A stretch of 64,000 bases of DNA from Terriglobia bacterium (GTDB lineage: Bacteria; Acidobacteriota; Terriglobia; Terriglobales; Acidobacteriaceae), in assembly GCA_032252755.1 (NCBI GenBank), contig JAVUPY010000007.1, positions 1 through 64,000 of the forward strand, given 5' to 3'. How positions within the stretch are numbered: position 1 is the stretch's first letter; every line of letters begins with the position of its first letter. The notes beneath the pieces are model-generated. The model did not search any database. It saw only the letters and a list, made by a program, of their open reading frames with translations, and was not told where the DNA came from. A program made the position numbers and the translations under genes. Of the stretch, positions 51,947 to 61,494 are shown piece by piece.

Positions 51947-52552
51947 ATGAAAACAAGACATTGGATTTTGGCCAGTACCTTGGCGCTCCTTGCTGTCGCG
52001 CTGGCGCAACCGGCGGCGGCCCAGAATGATAGTGCGATCGTGCAGGCTGCGAAGCAGAAGTCGAGCGAGAAGAAATCCGGACACGTCTACACCAATGACG
52101 ACTTCCCGGATTCCCAGGCACCGCCGGATAACAACACAGCGAGCCAGGGCGATGCATCTGCAATGACGGACCAGGGTGACGGAGCCAAGGCCGATGTTTC
52201 AGGCGATAAGACCGACGCAAAGGCCGGAGACAAGAAGGCAGACCCAAAATCAGCCGATGCTGCCAAGGCTGCCGACGACCAGAAACTCAAGGATCTGGAA
52301 GGTAAGCTCTCCGACGCCAAAAAGGGTGAGCAGGATCTCCAAAGAAAACTGGATACGTTGCAGCAGAAGGCCGACAGCACTCAGGACCAGTTCCGGAAGA
52401 ATATGTACCTCGACATGATCTCCAACCAGCAGATTACGTTGTCGGAATTCCGCCGCGAACAGGAATCCTTGACCGCGCAGATCGAACAGGAAAAGAATAA
52501 GAGCAAGGACAAGACAGCAGATCAGGAAGACAAGGCCTCGGATCAGAAATAG
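51947..52552 (+). CDS. Hypothetical secreted coiled-coil protein
   Basis: The 201-residue product of the ATG at 51947 has a signal peptide (MKTRHWILASTLALLAVALAQPAAAQ). A disordered Asp/Lys/Ala-rich middle (DKTDAKAGDKKADPKSADAAKA) is followed by a long coiled coil from LKDLEGKLSDAKKGEQDLQRKLDTLQQKADSTQDQF through QESLTAQIEQEKNK. It is co-transcribed as the last gene of the pilin operon (eight bases after PilX) and ends in a terminator. Role unknown. Confidence 0.6.
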   Translation: MKTRHWILASTLALLAVALAQPAAAQNDSAIVQAAKQKSSEKKSGHVYTNDDFPDSQAPPDNNTASQGDASAMTDQGDGAKADVSGDKTDAKAGDKKADPKSADAAKAADDQKLKDLEGKLSDAKKGEQDLQRKLDTLQQKADSTQDQFRKNMYLDMISNQQITLSEFRREQESLTAQIEQEKNKSKDKTADQEDKASDQK

Positions 52553-52569
52553 GAATCGGCTCTGTGATC

Positions 52570-52595
52570 AAGGCTGGCCTTTCGGCCAGCCTTTT
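52570..52595 (+). terminator. Terminator of the pilin operon
   Basis: AAGGCTGGCC and GGCCAGCCTT form a perfect 10-bp stem with loop TTTC and the stem runs into TTTTCC. Confidence 0.85.
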
Positions 52596-52656
52596 CCACT
52601 GATCTCAAGAGAGTGGTTGCCGGCACGAGTGGCGGCTTCGTAAAATTATTCTCCAG

Positions 52657-53643
52657 ATGTCGCGTTCCGGTGGGATCCTCGACAACCAAGACTTAGCTCG
52701 AGTTCAAAACACGCTCCTCGCCTGGTACCGCCGCGAGCGGCGCGACCTGCCTTGGCGCGAAACCCGCGATCCCTACCGCATCTGGATTTCCGAAATCATG
52801 TTGCAGCAGACGCGTGTGACTGCCGTGCTGAAGTACTATCGGCGCTTCCTGGCGCGATTTCCTGACGTGCACACGCTCGCCGTGGCCAAAGAAGCCGATG
52901 TGCTCGCCGTGTGGAGCGGTCTGGGTTACTACCGGCGCGCCCGTGCGATGCACGCGGCCGCGCGCAAGATTGTCGCGGAGTTCGGTGGCAACTTCCCCGG
53001 CACCGCGGGTGAGCTTTTAAATTTGCCGGGCATCGGCCGATACACTGCGGCTGCCGTCGCGAGCATTGCCTTTGGAGAACCGGTTGCCGTCGTGGACGGT
53101 AATGTCGAGCGCGTCCTGGCGCGCTTCCTCGGGCAGGATCTCCGTCAGAGAAACGAAGCGTGGCAGCACGCGTCGGTCCTGCTCCCGGCGAAGTACCCGG
53201 GAGACTGGAACCAGGCGATGATGGAACTCGGTGCGACCGTGTGTCTGCCGGAGCAACCGAGGTGCCTGCTCTGCCCGGTAAAGAACTGGTGCGCGGATCC
53301 CGGCCGGCAAACGAAGAAGCCGCGAGGCGACCGTCATAAGCGGGAGTTGATCTTCGGTCTGGCGCAACGGCGAGGCTCCGTTTACCTTATCCAGCGGAAT
53401 TCCAAGGACAGGTTGATGGCTGGGATGTGGGAAATCCCACCCACCGAAAAAGCAGATGATTCTCCGCTGTTCCTCTTGCGCCACTCGATCACGAACAGCG
53501 ACTACACCGTACTGGTGTTCCCGCTCGCGGCCGCCGAAGTTCGTGGCGGGAGATGGATCGCGCTGAAGAAATCACACGAGTTGCCTCTGACCGGGTTGAC
53601 GCGAAAGATTTTGCGGGCGGCGAATCTGTGGAAGAGTCCATGA
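52657..53643 (+). CDS. A/G-specific adenine DNA glycosylase
   Basis: The 328-residue HhH-GPD glycosylase removes adenine opposite 8-oxoguanine. Motifs: WISEIMLQQTRVTAV (catalytic Glu), LPGIGRYTAAAVASIAFGEPVAVVDGNVERVLAR (HhH-GPD, catalytic Asp) and the [4Fe-4S] site C-x6-C-x2-C-x5-C in VCLPEQPRCLLCPVKNWC. A Nudix-like C-terminal domain recognises 8-oxoG (RNSKDRLMAGMWEIPP). Start at the ATG at 52657. Confidence 0.92.
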   Translation: MSRSGGILDNQDLARVQNTLLAWYRRERRDLPWRETRDPYRIWISEIMLQQTRVTAVLKYYRRFLARFPDVHTLAVAKEADVLAVWSGLGYYRRARAMHAAARKIVAEFGGNFPGTAGELLNLPGIGRYTAAAVASIAFGEPVAVVDGNVERVLARFLGQDLRQRNEAWQHASVLLPAKYPGDWNQAMMELGATVCLPEQPRCLLCPVKNWCADPGRQTKKPRGDRHKRELIFGLAQRRGSVYLIQRNSKDRLMAGMWEIPPTEKADDSPLFLLRHSITNSDYTVLVFPLAAAEVRGGRWIALKKSHELPLTGLTRKILRAANLWKSP

Positions 53644-53671
53644 ATCTAAGGTTTTAGGGCAAGGAGAAAAA

Positions 53672-54166
53672 ATGGCTGCACTAAAACCAGGCACAAAGGC
53701 ACCCGCAGTCGAGCTTCCTCTGTTGGGCGGACGCACGTTCTCACTGGGAGATTCGTTGTCCAAGGGACCCGTCGGATTGGCCTTCTTCAAGGTTTCCTGC
53801 CCGGTGTGCCAGTATGCATTTCCATACTTTAATCGAATGGCAGATCTCATCCAGGGAAAACGCCTCACCTTTGTGGGGATCTCGCAGGACGACGGCCCCA
53901 GCACGGCAGAATTCGCAAAGAGCTTCGGCGTGCATTTTCCACTCGCGCTCGACGATGTGCTCCGTTACCCGGTGTCCAACGCTTACGGCCTCACCAACGT
54001 TCCGACGCTGTTCATCATCGACGAGGACGGGAAAATTTCGCACACCATCATCAGTTGGTCGCGGCAAGACATGGAATCCCTCTACGCGGAGTTCCGCGAC
54101 AGCCAGAACGCCACCCGCAAGCTGTTCCAGCATGGGGAGAACGTCGCCGAATTTAAGGCCGGTTGA
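53672..54166 (+). CDS. Redoxin/TlpA-like peroxiredoxin
   Basis: The 164-residue thioredoxin-fold protein has no signal peptide. APAVELPLLGGRTFSLGDSLSKGPVGLAFFKVSCPVCQYAFPYFNRM contains a C-P-V-C active site, and VSNAYGLTNVPTLFIIDEDGKI is the cis-Pro segment. It is of the AhpC/TSA-Redoxin type and may act as a thiol peroxidase or disulfide reductase. AAGGAGAAAA precedes the ATG. It starts 28 bp after mutY, with which it could form an oxidative-damage operon. Confidence 0.75.
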   Translation: MAALKPGTKAPAVELPLLGGRTFSLGDSLSKGPVGLAFFKVSCPVCQYAFPYFNRMADLIQGKRLTFVGISQDDGPSTAEFAKSFGVHFPLALDDVLRYPVSNAYGLTNVPTLFIIDEDGKISHTIISWSRQDMESLYAEFRDSQNATRKLFQHGENVAEFKAG

Positions 54167-54310
54167 GAGTCCAAAAACTGATCCGCGGTCGCGGATCACG
54201 AACCCGGAAGGTAGTTCGATTGATTCACGAAAAGTGCTATCCAGTCGCGAGTTCTTGATTCCTCCCGTACAATCAGTCGTTAGAAAACTCAATCCATTTG
54301 TGGGTCAGGA

Positions 54311-55990
54311 ATGCGAAGAGGAATCTTTTTTCTCGTATCGTGCGCCTTGCTGCTGAGCATGGCGTTGGCTCAATCAAGAACTCATCGAGCGAAGAAGTAC
54401 ACCACGATGCCGCCAGGCGCGATGCAGGCCATGCACGACGTCAGCGATGGCCGCATCAAAGCCGACATTCGATTTTTGTCGAGCGATGTTCTTGAGGGGC
54501 GCGGCACCGGCGCTCGTGGCGGTGATATCGCAGCGCACTACATCGCGAACCAGTTCGAGGAAGCCGGTCTGAAGCCTCTCGGAGCAAATGGCACTTATCT
54601 CCAGGACGTGCCAATGCTCGGCGTCACTACGCTCCCCGAGAGCACGATGACTATCACCACCCCCAAGGAAACGATGAACCTGAAGCAGTGGGACGATTGC
54701 GTCATCATGGATGACTCGGGGAATTCGTTGAGTGACACCGCTTCGGATCTCCTGTTCGTCGGCTACGGGATCCGCGCCCCGGATTACAACTGGGACGACT
54801 ACGCGGGCGTGGACGTCAAGGGCAAGGTCTTGCTGATGCTCGTCAACGAGCCGCCGTCGAACGACGAGAACTTTTTCAAAGGCAAGGCGCTGACCTACTA
54901 CGGCCGGTGGACTTACAAGTACGAAGAAGCGGCGCGGATGGGCGCGGCCGGCGTCATCCTCATCCACAAAACCGACATGGCAAGCTACGGCTGGGATGTC
55001 GTGCGTAACTCATGGTCGGGCGAGCGCTCTTATCTTCGCGATGATAAGAATCCGAAGCTGCGGCTTGCCGCATGGGTGCAACATGATGTCGCCACAAAGA
55101 TGCTGGCGGATGCAGGGCAGAACCTGGATCAACTGATTCAAGCGGCGCAGCAGCGTGGATTCAAGCCTGTTCCGCTTCCCCTCAAAGTTCAGGCCCACGT
55201 AGTCAGCAAGGTCAGGCCCTTCGATGCTTATAACGTGATCGGCGAAGTGCCGGGGTCGAATGCCACGTTGAACGACCAGGCCGTTATCATCTCCGCCCAT
55301 TATGATCATTTGGGTATTCGGCCTGATATGAAGGGCGACAACATATACAACGGGGCTCTCGATAATGCTTCGGGAACCGCAATGCTGATGGAGATGGCGC
55401 GAGCCGCTAGCGGGGCTCCGCAGAAGCCAAAGCGCTCGATTATATTCGCCGCAGTCACCGGGGAGGAGCAGGGGCTCTTGGGATCGGAGTATCTCGGCCA
55501 GCATCCTCCAATTCCGGACAGAAACATCTCCCTAAACATCAACTTTGACTCCATTCCGCCGCTGGGCATTCCCAAGGAAGTTAGCGCTGGCGGATATGAT
55601 CGGACGACTTTTGCCCCGATCTTCCAAAAGACGGCTGCCGATTTCGGCATGACGATTGTGCCGCCCGGGCATCCAGAATCCGGTGGTTACTATCGTTCCG
55701 ACCATTTCAGCTTTGCGCGCGTCGGAATCCCGGCTTTCTCGGTAAATACCGGTGGACGCTTCGAAGGACATCCCGAGGAGTGGGTGAAGGAGCAGCAGAA
55801 AAAGAACTCGGCCAACTACCATGAGCCCTCCGATGAGTTCCAGGAAAACGGTGACTACCGCACGGATGGCGTAATGGCGCGGTTCGGCCTCGCGCTGGCA
55901 TGGCAGGCGGCGGACCTGCCGAACTTGGTCGAATGGCACCAGGGCGATGAGTTCGAGGCCGCCCGGAAGGCGGAAGCGGGCCGAAAGTAG
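54311..55990 (+). CDS. Secreted M28 family zinc peptidase
   Basis: The 559-residue exported aminopeptidase-like enzyme has a signal peptide (FFLVSCALLLSMALAQ) and a PA domain inserted at about 150-260 (FVGYGIRAPDYNWDDYAGVDVKGKVLLML). The di-zinc site is ISAHYDHLG, LDNASGTAMLMEMA, ITGEEQ-type AVTGEEQGLLGSEYL (general base Glu), NFDSIPPLG and YRSDHFSFARVGIPAFSVNTG. It probably cleaves N-terminal residues from peptides in the periplasm. A terminator follows. Confidence 0.85.
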   Translation: MRRGIFFLVSCALLLSMALAQSRTHRAKKYTTMPPGAMQAMHDVSDGRIKADIRFLSSDVLEGRGTGARGGDIAAHYIANQFEEAGLKPLGANGTYLQDVPMLGVTTLPESTMTITTPKETMNLKQWDDCVIMDDSGNSLSDTASDLLFVGYGIRAPDYNWDDYAGVDVKGKVLLMLVNEPPSNDENFFKGKALTYYGRWTYKYEEAARMGAAGVILIHKTDMASYGWDVVRNSWSGERSYLRDDKNPKLRLAAWVQHDVATKMLADAGQNLDQLIQAAQQRGFKPVPLPLKVQAHVVSKVRPFDAYNVIGEVPGSNATLNDQAVIISAHYDHLGIRPDMKGDNIYNGALDNASGTAMLMEMARAASGAPQKPKRSIIFAAVTGEEQGLLGSEYLGQHPPIPDRNISLNINFDSIPPLGIPKEVSAGGYDRTTFAPIFQKTAADFGMTIVPPGHPESGGYYRSDHFSFARVGIPAFSVNTGGRFEGHPEEWVKEQQKKNSANYHEPSDEFQENGDYRTDGVMARFGLALAWQAADLPNLVEWHQGDEFEAARKAEAGRK

Positions 55991-56010
55991 CCTCCGGACA
56001 GCTGGAAATG

Positions 56011-56045
56011 GGCGCATCGCCTCGGCGGTGCGCCTTGGTTTTTTG
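56011..56045 (+). terminator. Terminator of the M28 peptidase gene
   Basis: GGCGCA (56011-56016) and TGCGCC (56029-56034) enclose a GC-rich inner arm, followed by TTGGTTTTTTGG. Confidence 0.7.
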
Positions 56046-56202
56046 GTTCCGAAGGTAACCTAGCGCAGGTGTTGCCGAGGTGGTAACTTCGGAACGCTAG
56101 TTGTAGCTCGAATCGATAACCGCGATGGTGAAGGCTCTGCGAGAGTCTCGCCGCGCTTAGCAGAACGGACCACCGGGGCCTGGTGCCCCGCCATGAGGTG
56201 AA

Positions 56203-58473
56203 ATGCCTCGCTTTCCTTTTTTTGAGCGGGTGAATGTTGCCGACCACGTCAAACAATTGGCGCTGGCGACGTACACTCCCGAAATCAAGTTGGAAGGCCT
56301 GCTGACCGGTGTCGACAACGTGCGGCATGATGTCCACCTCAGCCCAAAATTCGCCGAGACCGCCCGCGCGCACCTCGTAAAGCTGATCGCGAAATACGGC
56401 AATGTCGAGGATTTGACTCAGTCCGAGCCACTTGCCTCCGCAAATCAAAATAATGTCCCGGTGTGGTCGCGTCCCAAGATCGATCCTGTAAAACCCAAAC
56501 CTGCCGACCCGAGTGCCGAGTTCAAGCGGATGCTCGCCGATCTTCAACTGGCGTCGCTACACCAGGCGAAGGCGGACGGAAATATCTGCCGCGATGTCCT
56601 TTGCCGCCTGGCAGTCATTAAGTTTTTGCGCAACGAGCTTTCGACCCAATTCGTGCAGGTGCTTGAACGTTGCCGCGCCAAGCTTCGCGAATACGAAGGG
56701 CCACGGAGTAATCCCAAGGGCATTGCGCTGCGCGACCGTTTCCTGAAACTTCAAGTCTCGAAGAAAATCGTACAGCGCAAAGCCGGCCAAGAACTCTTTG
56801 CCACGCTGCGTGAGGTTGAAAAGGAATCGCTGGCACGCATGCGCCGGGTGCTCTTTGGCGATGCCGAACTCGGCGTCTATGAACTCTTCATGGACCGCCT
56901 GCTGTTCAGCGAAAACGGCCGCGACGATTATTTGAACGCCGAACACTACGTCATGCTCGGCAACTACGACAAGGACGTGGACCGGTTCGAGTTCGTTGTA
57001 GAAGCCGCGGAAGAGTTTTTCGAGAAAATCGGTCTTCTGGATGCACTGGATCTAGAGCAGGATCGCGCGCGACTTGATGGTTGGCTGAATGCGCCGGAGA
57101 ATGCACAGGAGTTGGTTGCGGGCGGCTCCCCTGACGAGGATTCCGTAAAGGGGAAGGGCCAACGCGCTGTCCTGACGGCATGGACGCAGACTCTGGAAGA
57201 CGCCGGAATCCTTCCCTACGTGATCGCCTCTTACGAGGTGGTTCCGTTATTGGCAGAATATTCGCCGGTCATCAATCCGCAGCAACTCAAAAACGCGCTG
57301 ATCTCGCGGGCGGAGCGCAAGCGCGTGGAGCAATTGCTCGAGGAGCACGGAAGGATGTCCGCGGAGAAACTGCAGACTGCCGTGCGCCGCATGGAAAACT
57401 ATTCATTTCCCGAGCGAACCAAGACGGCGGGCCGTTTCCTCGTCGATTTCATGCGCTACCATCGCGACCTGCGGCGGTTGGAGGCAGTAAATTCCGCGGT
57501 TGACGCTATTAATGTCGTAGCGAACGACAAACTTCGCGAACTCTCGTCCATCAATAACACGCTCTACGAATTTCTCCTCACCGAGGAACAAAAGCCGGCA
57601 GAAGAAAGAATTGCCAGCCATGTGATCCTGAAAGCCGATATTCGCGATTCGACTTATCTCACGCGAACGCTGTTTGAACGCGGCCTGAATCCGGCATCGT
57701 ACTTCAGTCTGAATTTCTACGAACCGGTGAACAAGTTGCTGCCAAAGTACGGCGCGACCAAAGTCTTCATCGAAGGCGACGCGGTCATTCTGGCGATGTT
57801 CGAGCGCGAAAACGAGCAGAGCTTCGTGGCGGCACGTACTTGCATGCTGGCCCGCGAGATGATTGCTATCGTGCGCGGCTATAACGAGCAATCGCAGAAA
57901 TCCGGCCTGCCAACGCTGGAACTCGGGATCGGAATCTGCTTCCAGGATTCCGCGCCGATGTACCTGATGGATGGCGCGAACCGCATCATGATTTCCAAGG
58001 CGCTCAACGAAAGCGACCGGCTCTCGTCCTGCAGCAAAGCTGCGCGCAAATACGCCGGACTCAATGAAAATCTCTTCAACGTCTTCGCCTTCAAAACCGT
58101 TGATGACGCCTTCACCGGTGGTACCCCTGAAGAATTCCTGATCCGCTACAACATCGGCGGCGTGCACATCAATGAAGCCGCCTTCCAGAAACTGCAGCAG
58201 GAGATCAAGCTGCAACTGACCGCGGTGGAGTTGCCTGGTCTCTGGGGCAAAGAAACCGTCCGCCTGTATAGCGGCCTGGTTCCCGTGGCGACTGCGAGCG
58301 GCACGGCTTCGTTCCACAACATTGTCGTGCGCGAAGCTCACATCCCACACGTAAACGCCATGGATATGTCACTTCGCGAGTGGACCGACGGGCGATACTA
58401 CGAGGTCTGCACCAACTCGCGCGTTTACGATTTGCTGGAATCCAGGAGCGCGCGGGTGGCGGCAACGACGTAA
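56203..58473 (+). CDS. Large protein with C-terminal class III cyclase-like domain
   Basis: In this 756-residue protein the first about 450 residues are helical and match no family I can name (RRMENYSFPERTKTAGRFLVDFMRYHRDLRRLEAV ends this part). Residues about 470-620 look like a class III nucleotide cyclase catalytic domain: HVILKADIRDSTYLTRTL (first metal Asp pair), YGATKVFIEGDAVILAMFE (second metal Asp) and LPTLELGIGICFQDSAPMYL. I do not see a clear transition-state Asn/Arg pair, so activity is uncertain. The last 100 residues form another small domain. The protein is probably cytoplasmic. It may be a degenerate cyclase acting as a nucleotide sensor. Confidence 0.6.
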   Translation: MPRFPFFERVNVADHVKQLALATYTPEIKLEGLLTGVDNVRHDVHLSPKFAETARAHLVKLIAKYGNVEDLTQSEPLASANQNNVPVWSRPKIDPVKPKPADPSAEFKRMLADLQLASLHQAKADGNICRDVLCRLAVIKFLRNELSTQFVQVLERCRAKLREYEGPRSNPKGIALRDRFLKLQVSKKIVQRKAGQELFATLREVEKESLARMRRVLFGDAELGVYELFMDRLLFSENGRDDYLNAEHYVMLGNYDKDVDRFEFVVEAAEEFFEKIGLLDALDLEQDRARLDGWLNAPENAQELVAGGSPDEDSVKGKGQRAVLTAWTQTLEDAGILPYVIASYEVVPLLAEYSPVINPQQLKNALISRAERKRVEQLLEEHGRMSAEKLQTAVRRMENYSFPERTKTAGRFLVDFMRYHRDLRRLEAVNSAVDAINVVANDKLRELSSINNTLYEFLLTEEQKPAEERIASHVILKADIRDSTYLTRTLFERGLNPASYFSLNFYEPVNKLLPKYGATKVFIEGDAVILAMFERENEQSFVAARTCMLAREMIAIVRGYNEQSQKSGLPTLELGIGICFQDSAPMYLMDGANRIMISKALNESDRLSSCSKAARKYAGLNENLFNVFAFKTVDDAFTGGTPEEFLIRYNIGGVHINEAAFQKLQQEIKLQLTAVELPGLWGKETVRLYSGLVPVATASGTASFHNIVVREAHIPHVNAMDMSLREWTDGRYYEVCTNSRVYDLLESRSARVAATT

Positions 58474-58475
58474 AG

Positions 58476-60188
58476 CTATTGTTTCCACTTCTCCGCGCGA
58501 AACGGAACCTGCACCACAGCTTCGACATCTACAGGAACGCCTTCCTTCGTGCCCGGACGGAACCGCCAGCGGGAGAGTGCAGCCATTGCGCTCTGGTCGA
58601 GCCGTCGATCCGCACTGTCGAGAACGCGCACCGAGTCGACGGTTCCATTGGCGCGAATGACCGCATACAGCACCACGGTCCCTTCCACACGGTCGCGAAT
58701 CAGTTCTGGCGGATAAGCCGGGTCCACCTTGTTGAGCGCGACGGGCGCGCTGATGTCGCTCTTGTCCTGCGTCGGCTTGAGTTCGGCATAGCGGACGATC
58801 CAACTCCCGACCGCTGAGGAAAGGTTCGGCATGTTGAGCACCATCGAGTAGAACTTCCGGTTGCCGAAAACCTGGTTCTCGATCTTCGAAGCGGGAGGGT
58901 TCGGTGGGTTCGAAGAGGGCCGCGGAAAATCCGCCGGGGCGTGCATCGCAGCGTAGAAAGCCTTTCGCAGATCGCCATTCGGCGCTCCGCTAACCGGAGC
59001 CTTTGGGTCCGGCGCTGGGCCGATGTAGATTCCTTCCAGGGGATCGTGGCCATTCCCTTTGCCGGGTGTACCCTGTTCGTTCACGCCGCCTCCCGCAATC
59101 GTCGGAGTCCCCGGCGCTCCCGCCTTTCCTTCAGGACCCGCAGCGAAAATGCCTTTGCGGGAGCCCGCTGGAGGTTCGATCGGCGCTTTGACTTCTGCCG
59201 GCTGAACACTTAACGCCAGCATTCGCCCCTGTGGTTTTCCTGCACCCAATCCGTGCAGCGATGGCGGCGGTGCGGGTGCCACGGTTGCCGTCTTACCACG
59301 AGTATCCGATCCACCCGATGGACCTGCCGAGCGTTGTGGCGCAACCGGGAGTTTCGGTGCGCTTACGTGTGGCTCCAACTTCGCGATGTTCATCGTGCCA
59401 GGATCGCGCAGTTGATCGAGAGTTGGGGCCGGCTCGATCACTGAAGGAGCCATGGAACGCACACGAAACATTGCATTCGTCGGCAAATCTGCCGATGGTC
59501 TGATCACATCCGGCTGCACTTGCGGAATAGCGCGATCCGACGACGGAAGAATATCCGGTGGCGGCGCGATCACATCCGGCGGGAGCAAAAGCTTGGGTTG
59601 CGAGAGATTTGCGGAAGCAGCCATCGGCTGGATCGGCGCCGCTTTGTCCGCCCACACGACCACGTTCGGCAACGGAACCTCTCTGTGCAGAATTCGGATA
59701 TCCGGCGTGACGATCGTCTGCCGCGAATTGTCCGGCTCCGGCGGAACCGAGATGATCTCCTGCTTCGCTAGCGCCGGCTCCCCCTTTAACGCATGCTTCG
59801 CCGGTTTCGGCGGAGTGGATACCGGCGGCAGATACGGGCTCACCGGGTAATATTCGATCTTCGTGTTCTCAAACGGGTTGAGGATGCGTTGCGGCCGCCG
59901 TTGAAACAACGGCGATGTCGAGAGCCCGTAAACGATGAGAACGAACAGCACATGCCCAGCGTAGGAGTCGAAAACGAAGCGTAGCCGCGACGGATATTGA
60001 ACAAACAAATCCTGCCAGAAATCAGGCGCAGGTTCCGAGGTTATTTCCAACGGCTCTTCGTGCCGCGGAAGCAGCGTATCGCGCAAATTGCGGAAGAACA
60101 CCCCGGCCCGGGAACTCCATTCCACAAGCAATTGTGGTTCGAATCCGACGGGGATGGTGTTGGCTTCGGTGCTGCGCTCGGGGGCCAT
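58476..60188 (-). CDS. Energy transducer TonB, proline-rich
   Basis: In this 570-residue protein a cytoplasmic N-terminus (about 95 residues, with RNLRDTLLPRHEEPLEITSEP) precedes one membrane helix (YAGHVLFVLIVYGLS). Then a long Pro/Ala-rich periplasmic linker (PYLPPVSTPPKPAKHALKGEP and later PAPPPSLHGLG) leads to the C-terminal TonB domain: DPAYPPELIRDRVEGTVVLYAVIRANGTVDSVRVLDSADRRLDQSAMAALSRWRFRPG. It passes proton-motive energy to outer-membrane receptors. Its stop is two bases from the stop of the converging cyclase-like gene. Confidence 0.85.
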   Translation of the reverse strand: MAPERSTEANTIPVGFEPQLLVEWSSRAGVFFRNLRDTLLPRHEEPLEITSEPAPDFWQDLFVQYPSRLRFVFDSYAGHVLFVLIVYGLSTSPLFQRRPQRILNPFENTKIEYYPVSPYLPPVSTPPKPAKHALKGEPALAKQEIISVPPEPDNSRQTIVTPDIRILHREVPLPNVVVWADKAAPIQPMAASANLSQPKLLLPPDVIAPPPDILPSSDRAIPQVQPDVIRPSADLPTNAMFRVRSMAPSVIEPAPTLDQLRDPGTMNIAKLEPHVSAPKLPVAPQRSAGPSGGSDTRGKTATVAPAPPPSLHGLGAGKPQGRMLALSVQPAEVKAPIEPPAGSRKGIFAAGPEGKAGAPGTPTIAGGGVNEQGTPGKGNGHDPLEGIYIGPAPDPKAPVSGAPNGDLRKAFYAAMHAPADFPRPSSNPPNPPASKIENQVFGNRKFYSMVLNMPNLSSAVGSWIVRYAELKPTQDKSDISAPVALNKVDPAYPPELIRDRVEGTVVLYAVIRANGTVDSVRVLDSADRRLDQSAMAALSRWRFRPGTKEGVPVDVEAVVQVPFRAEKWKQ

Positions 60189-60333
60189 GCTTCAACCAGG
60201 GATGGGTTGAATGATTTTAGCACTCCGGGGAGGCTGAACCGCGGACCCAAGCAGGGGGATTTTCGATTAGTACTACGCCCAAAGTACGGAAACCGCGAGC
60301 AAAATCCGGCTATACTCCTCAGTAGGTACTCTG

Positions 60334-60840
60334 ATGAAAGCTCTCAATCTTCTTCTCATCTTCGTCGTAGTGTCGCTCGCCGCGCTCGCTCAGGAGCCGT
60401 CGAATCCACCGGCCTCGCCGACGCAACCACCCACTGCCGCTGCCGACGATATTTCCGGCATGTACACGTTCCTCAAGGAAGGCGAATTCGTGCAGATCAC
60501 CGTGCAGGATGGCATCGTTTCCGGATTCGTTTCGCGCTACGGTGATTCCGATTCCGATAGAGATGCATTTCTCGATCAGTTCTTCACCAAGGCGTCCCTC
60601 AAAGGCAACCACCTTACCTTCACGACGAAGCAAGTTCACGGCGAATCGTTCGATTTTGACGGTACCGTGGAGCGTGGTCCCGGCAAGACTCCGCACGATG
60701 ACGCTTATCGCGTGATCCGCGGCACCCTGACGCACTCCGCCGAGGACGCCAATGGCAAGCCTGTCGCGAAGTCCCGCCAGATCGAGATGAAATCTTTTCC
60801 GCAGGATCTGGACGAAGATGAAACGCCGAGAAAACCCTGA
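60334..60840 (+). CDS. Hypothetical secreted protein
   Basis: The 168-residue product has a signal peptide (MKALNLLLIFVVVSLAALAQ) and then a Pro-rich spacer (PSNPPASPTQPPTA). The domain has DDISGMYTFLKEGEFVQITVQDGIVSGFVSRYGDSDSD, FLDQFFTKASLKGNHLTFTTKQVHGESFDFDGTVERG and IEMKSFPQDLDEDE: an all-beta lipocalin-like pattern. I know no named family. Its last base is adjacent to the stop of the SRPBCC gene. Confidence 0.55.
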   Translation: MKALNLLLIFVVVSLAALAQEPSNPPASPTQPPTAAADDISGMYTFLKEGEFVQITVQDGIVSGFVSRYGDSDSDRDAFLDQFFTKASLKGNHLTFTTKQVHGESFDFDGTVERGPGKTPHDDAYRVIRGTLTHSAEDANGKPVAKSRQIEMKSFPQDLDEDETPRKP

Positions 60841-61494
60841 TCAGCGCTTCGACTCCGGCGGTGCGGTGAACTCGACCGGTATCGTTGGCGTCCCGAACCG
60901 CGGATTCTGTGCCGTCGGCCCGTACGTCCCAGTTGCCTGCGTGGGTTCGGTCGGCTCCTTCGGTGCCGCAGATCTCCCGCGGCCGCTCTCGAGTGCCGTC
61001 TTGAAGTCGCGCAGCGCCTGCTCGATGTAACCCTCCATTATGCCGACTGCCGGAGAAAGTACCGGACGAAGGAACCAGAGCCGCGGCGCATAATTCATCT
61101 GAATGTGAACGAGTGTCTGGTCGCCGATCCGCGAGAACGTCACGCGCCCGCTGTGACGCACGCCCTCGACCGATCTCCACCCAAGTGACTCGTTGGGGAT
61201 TACCTGGACAATCTCGGCGTCCCACTCAATTGGGAGGCCACTCACTTCGGCAACCCAGGAGGAACGATCGCCCGAACGGCGCACGTTTCGCAGCAGAGAA
61301 GTGAAGCGGGGCAGAGATTCCAGGTCGCACCAAGTCTCAAAAACGTCTTCCAATCGTCGTCCAATCTGAATGCTCTTCTCCATGCGGATAATTCGGCTGT
61401 GTCCACCACGTCCAACCAACCCCAGCGCCCAGGCGCCGCCCAGTGTGGCAGCCGTTCCCACCGCAACCCCCGTCCAGAAGTGCTTCCGCTTCAT
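60841..61494 (-). CDS. SRPBCC family protein with signal anchor
   Basis: The product has about 217 residues from the ATG at 61494 (another start at 61509). A hydrophobic anchor (HFWTGVAVGTAATLGGAWALGLVG) precedes a START/polyketide-cyclase-like domain: SIQIGRRLEDVFETWCDLESLPRFTSLLRNVRR, WVAEVSGLPIEWDAEIVQVIPNESLGWRSVEG and RVTFSRIGDQTLVHIQMNYAPR. A C-terminal Ser/Pro/Thr-rich tail follows. It likely binds a hydrophobic ligand at the membrane. AAGGAAA precedes the start. Divergent from the DUF4142 gene. Confidence 0.7.
   Translation of the reverse strand: MKRKHFWTGVAVGTAATLGGAWALGLVGRGGHSRIIRMEKSIQIGRRLEDVFETWCDLESLPRFTSLLRNVRRSGDRSSWVAEVSGLPIEWDAEIVQVIPNESLGWRSVEGVRHSGRVTFSRIGDQTLVHIQMNYAPRLWFLRPVLSPAVGIMEGYIEQALRDFKTALESGRGRSAAPKEPTEPTQATGTYGPTAQNPRFGTPTIPVEFTAPPESKR

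Noticed and set aside
57403-58350. 315-codon minus-strand frame opposite the cyclase-like gene
   Set aside because: Translation is rich in H, R and F as expected of an antisense frame; the plus-strand gene carries recognisable motifs.
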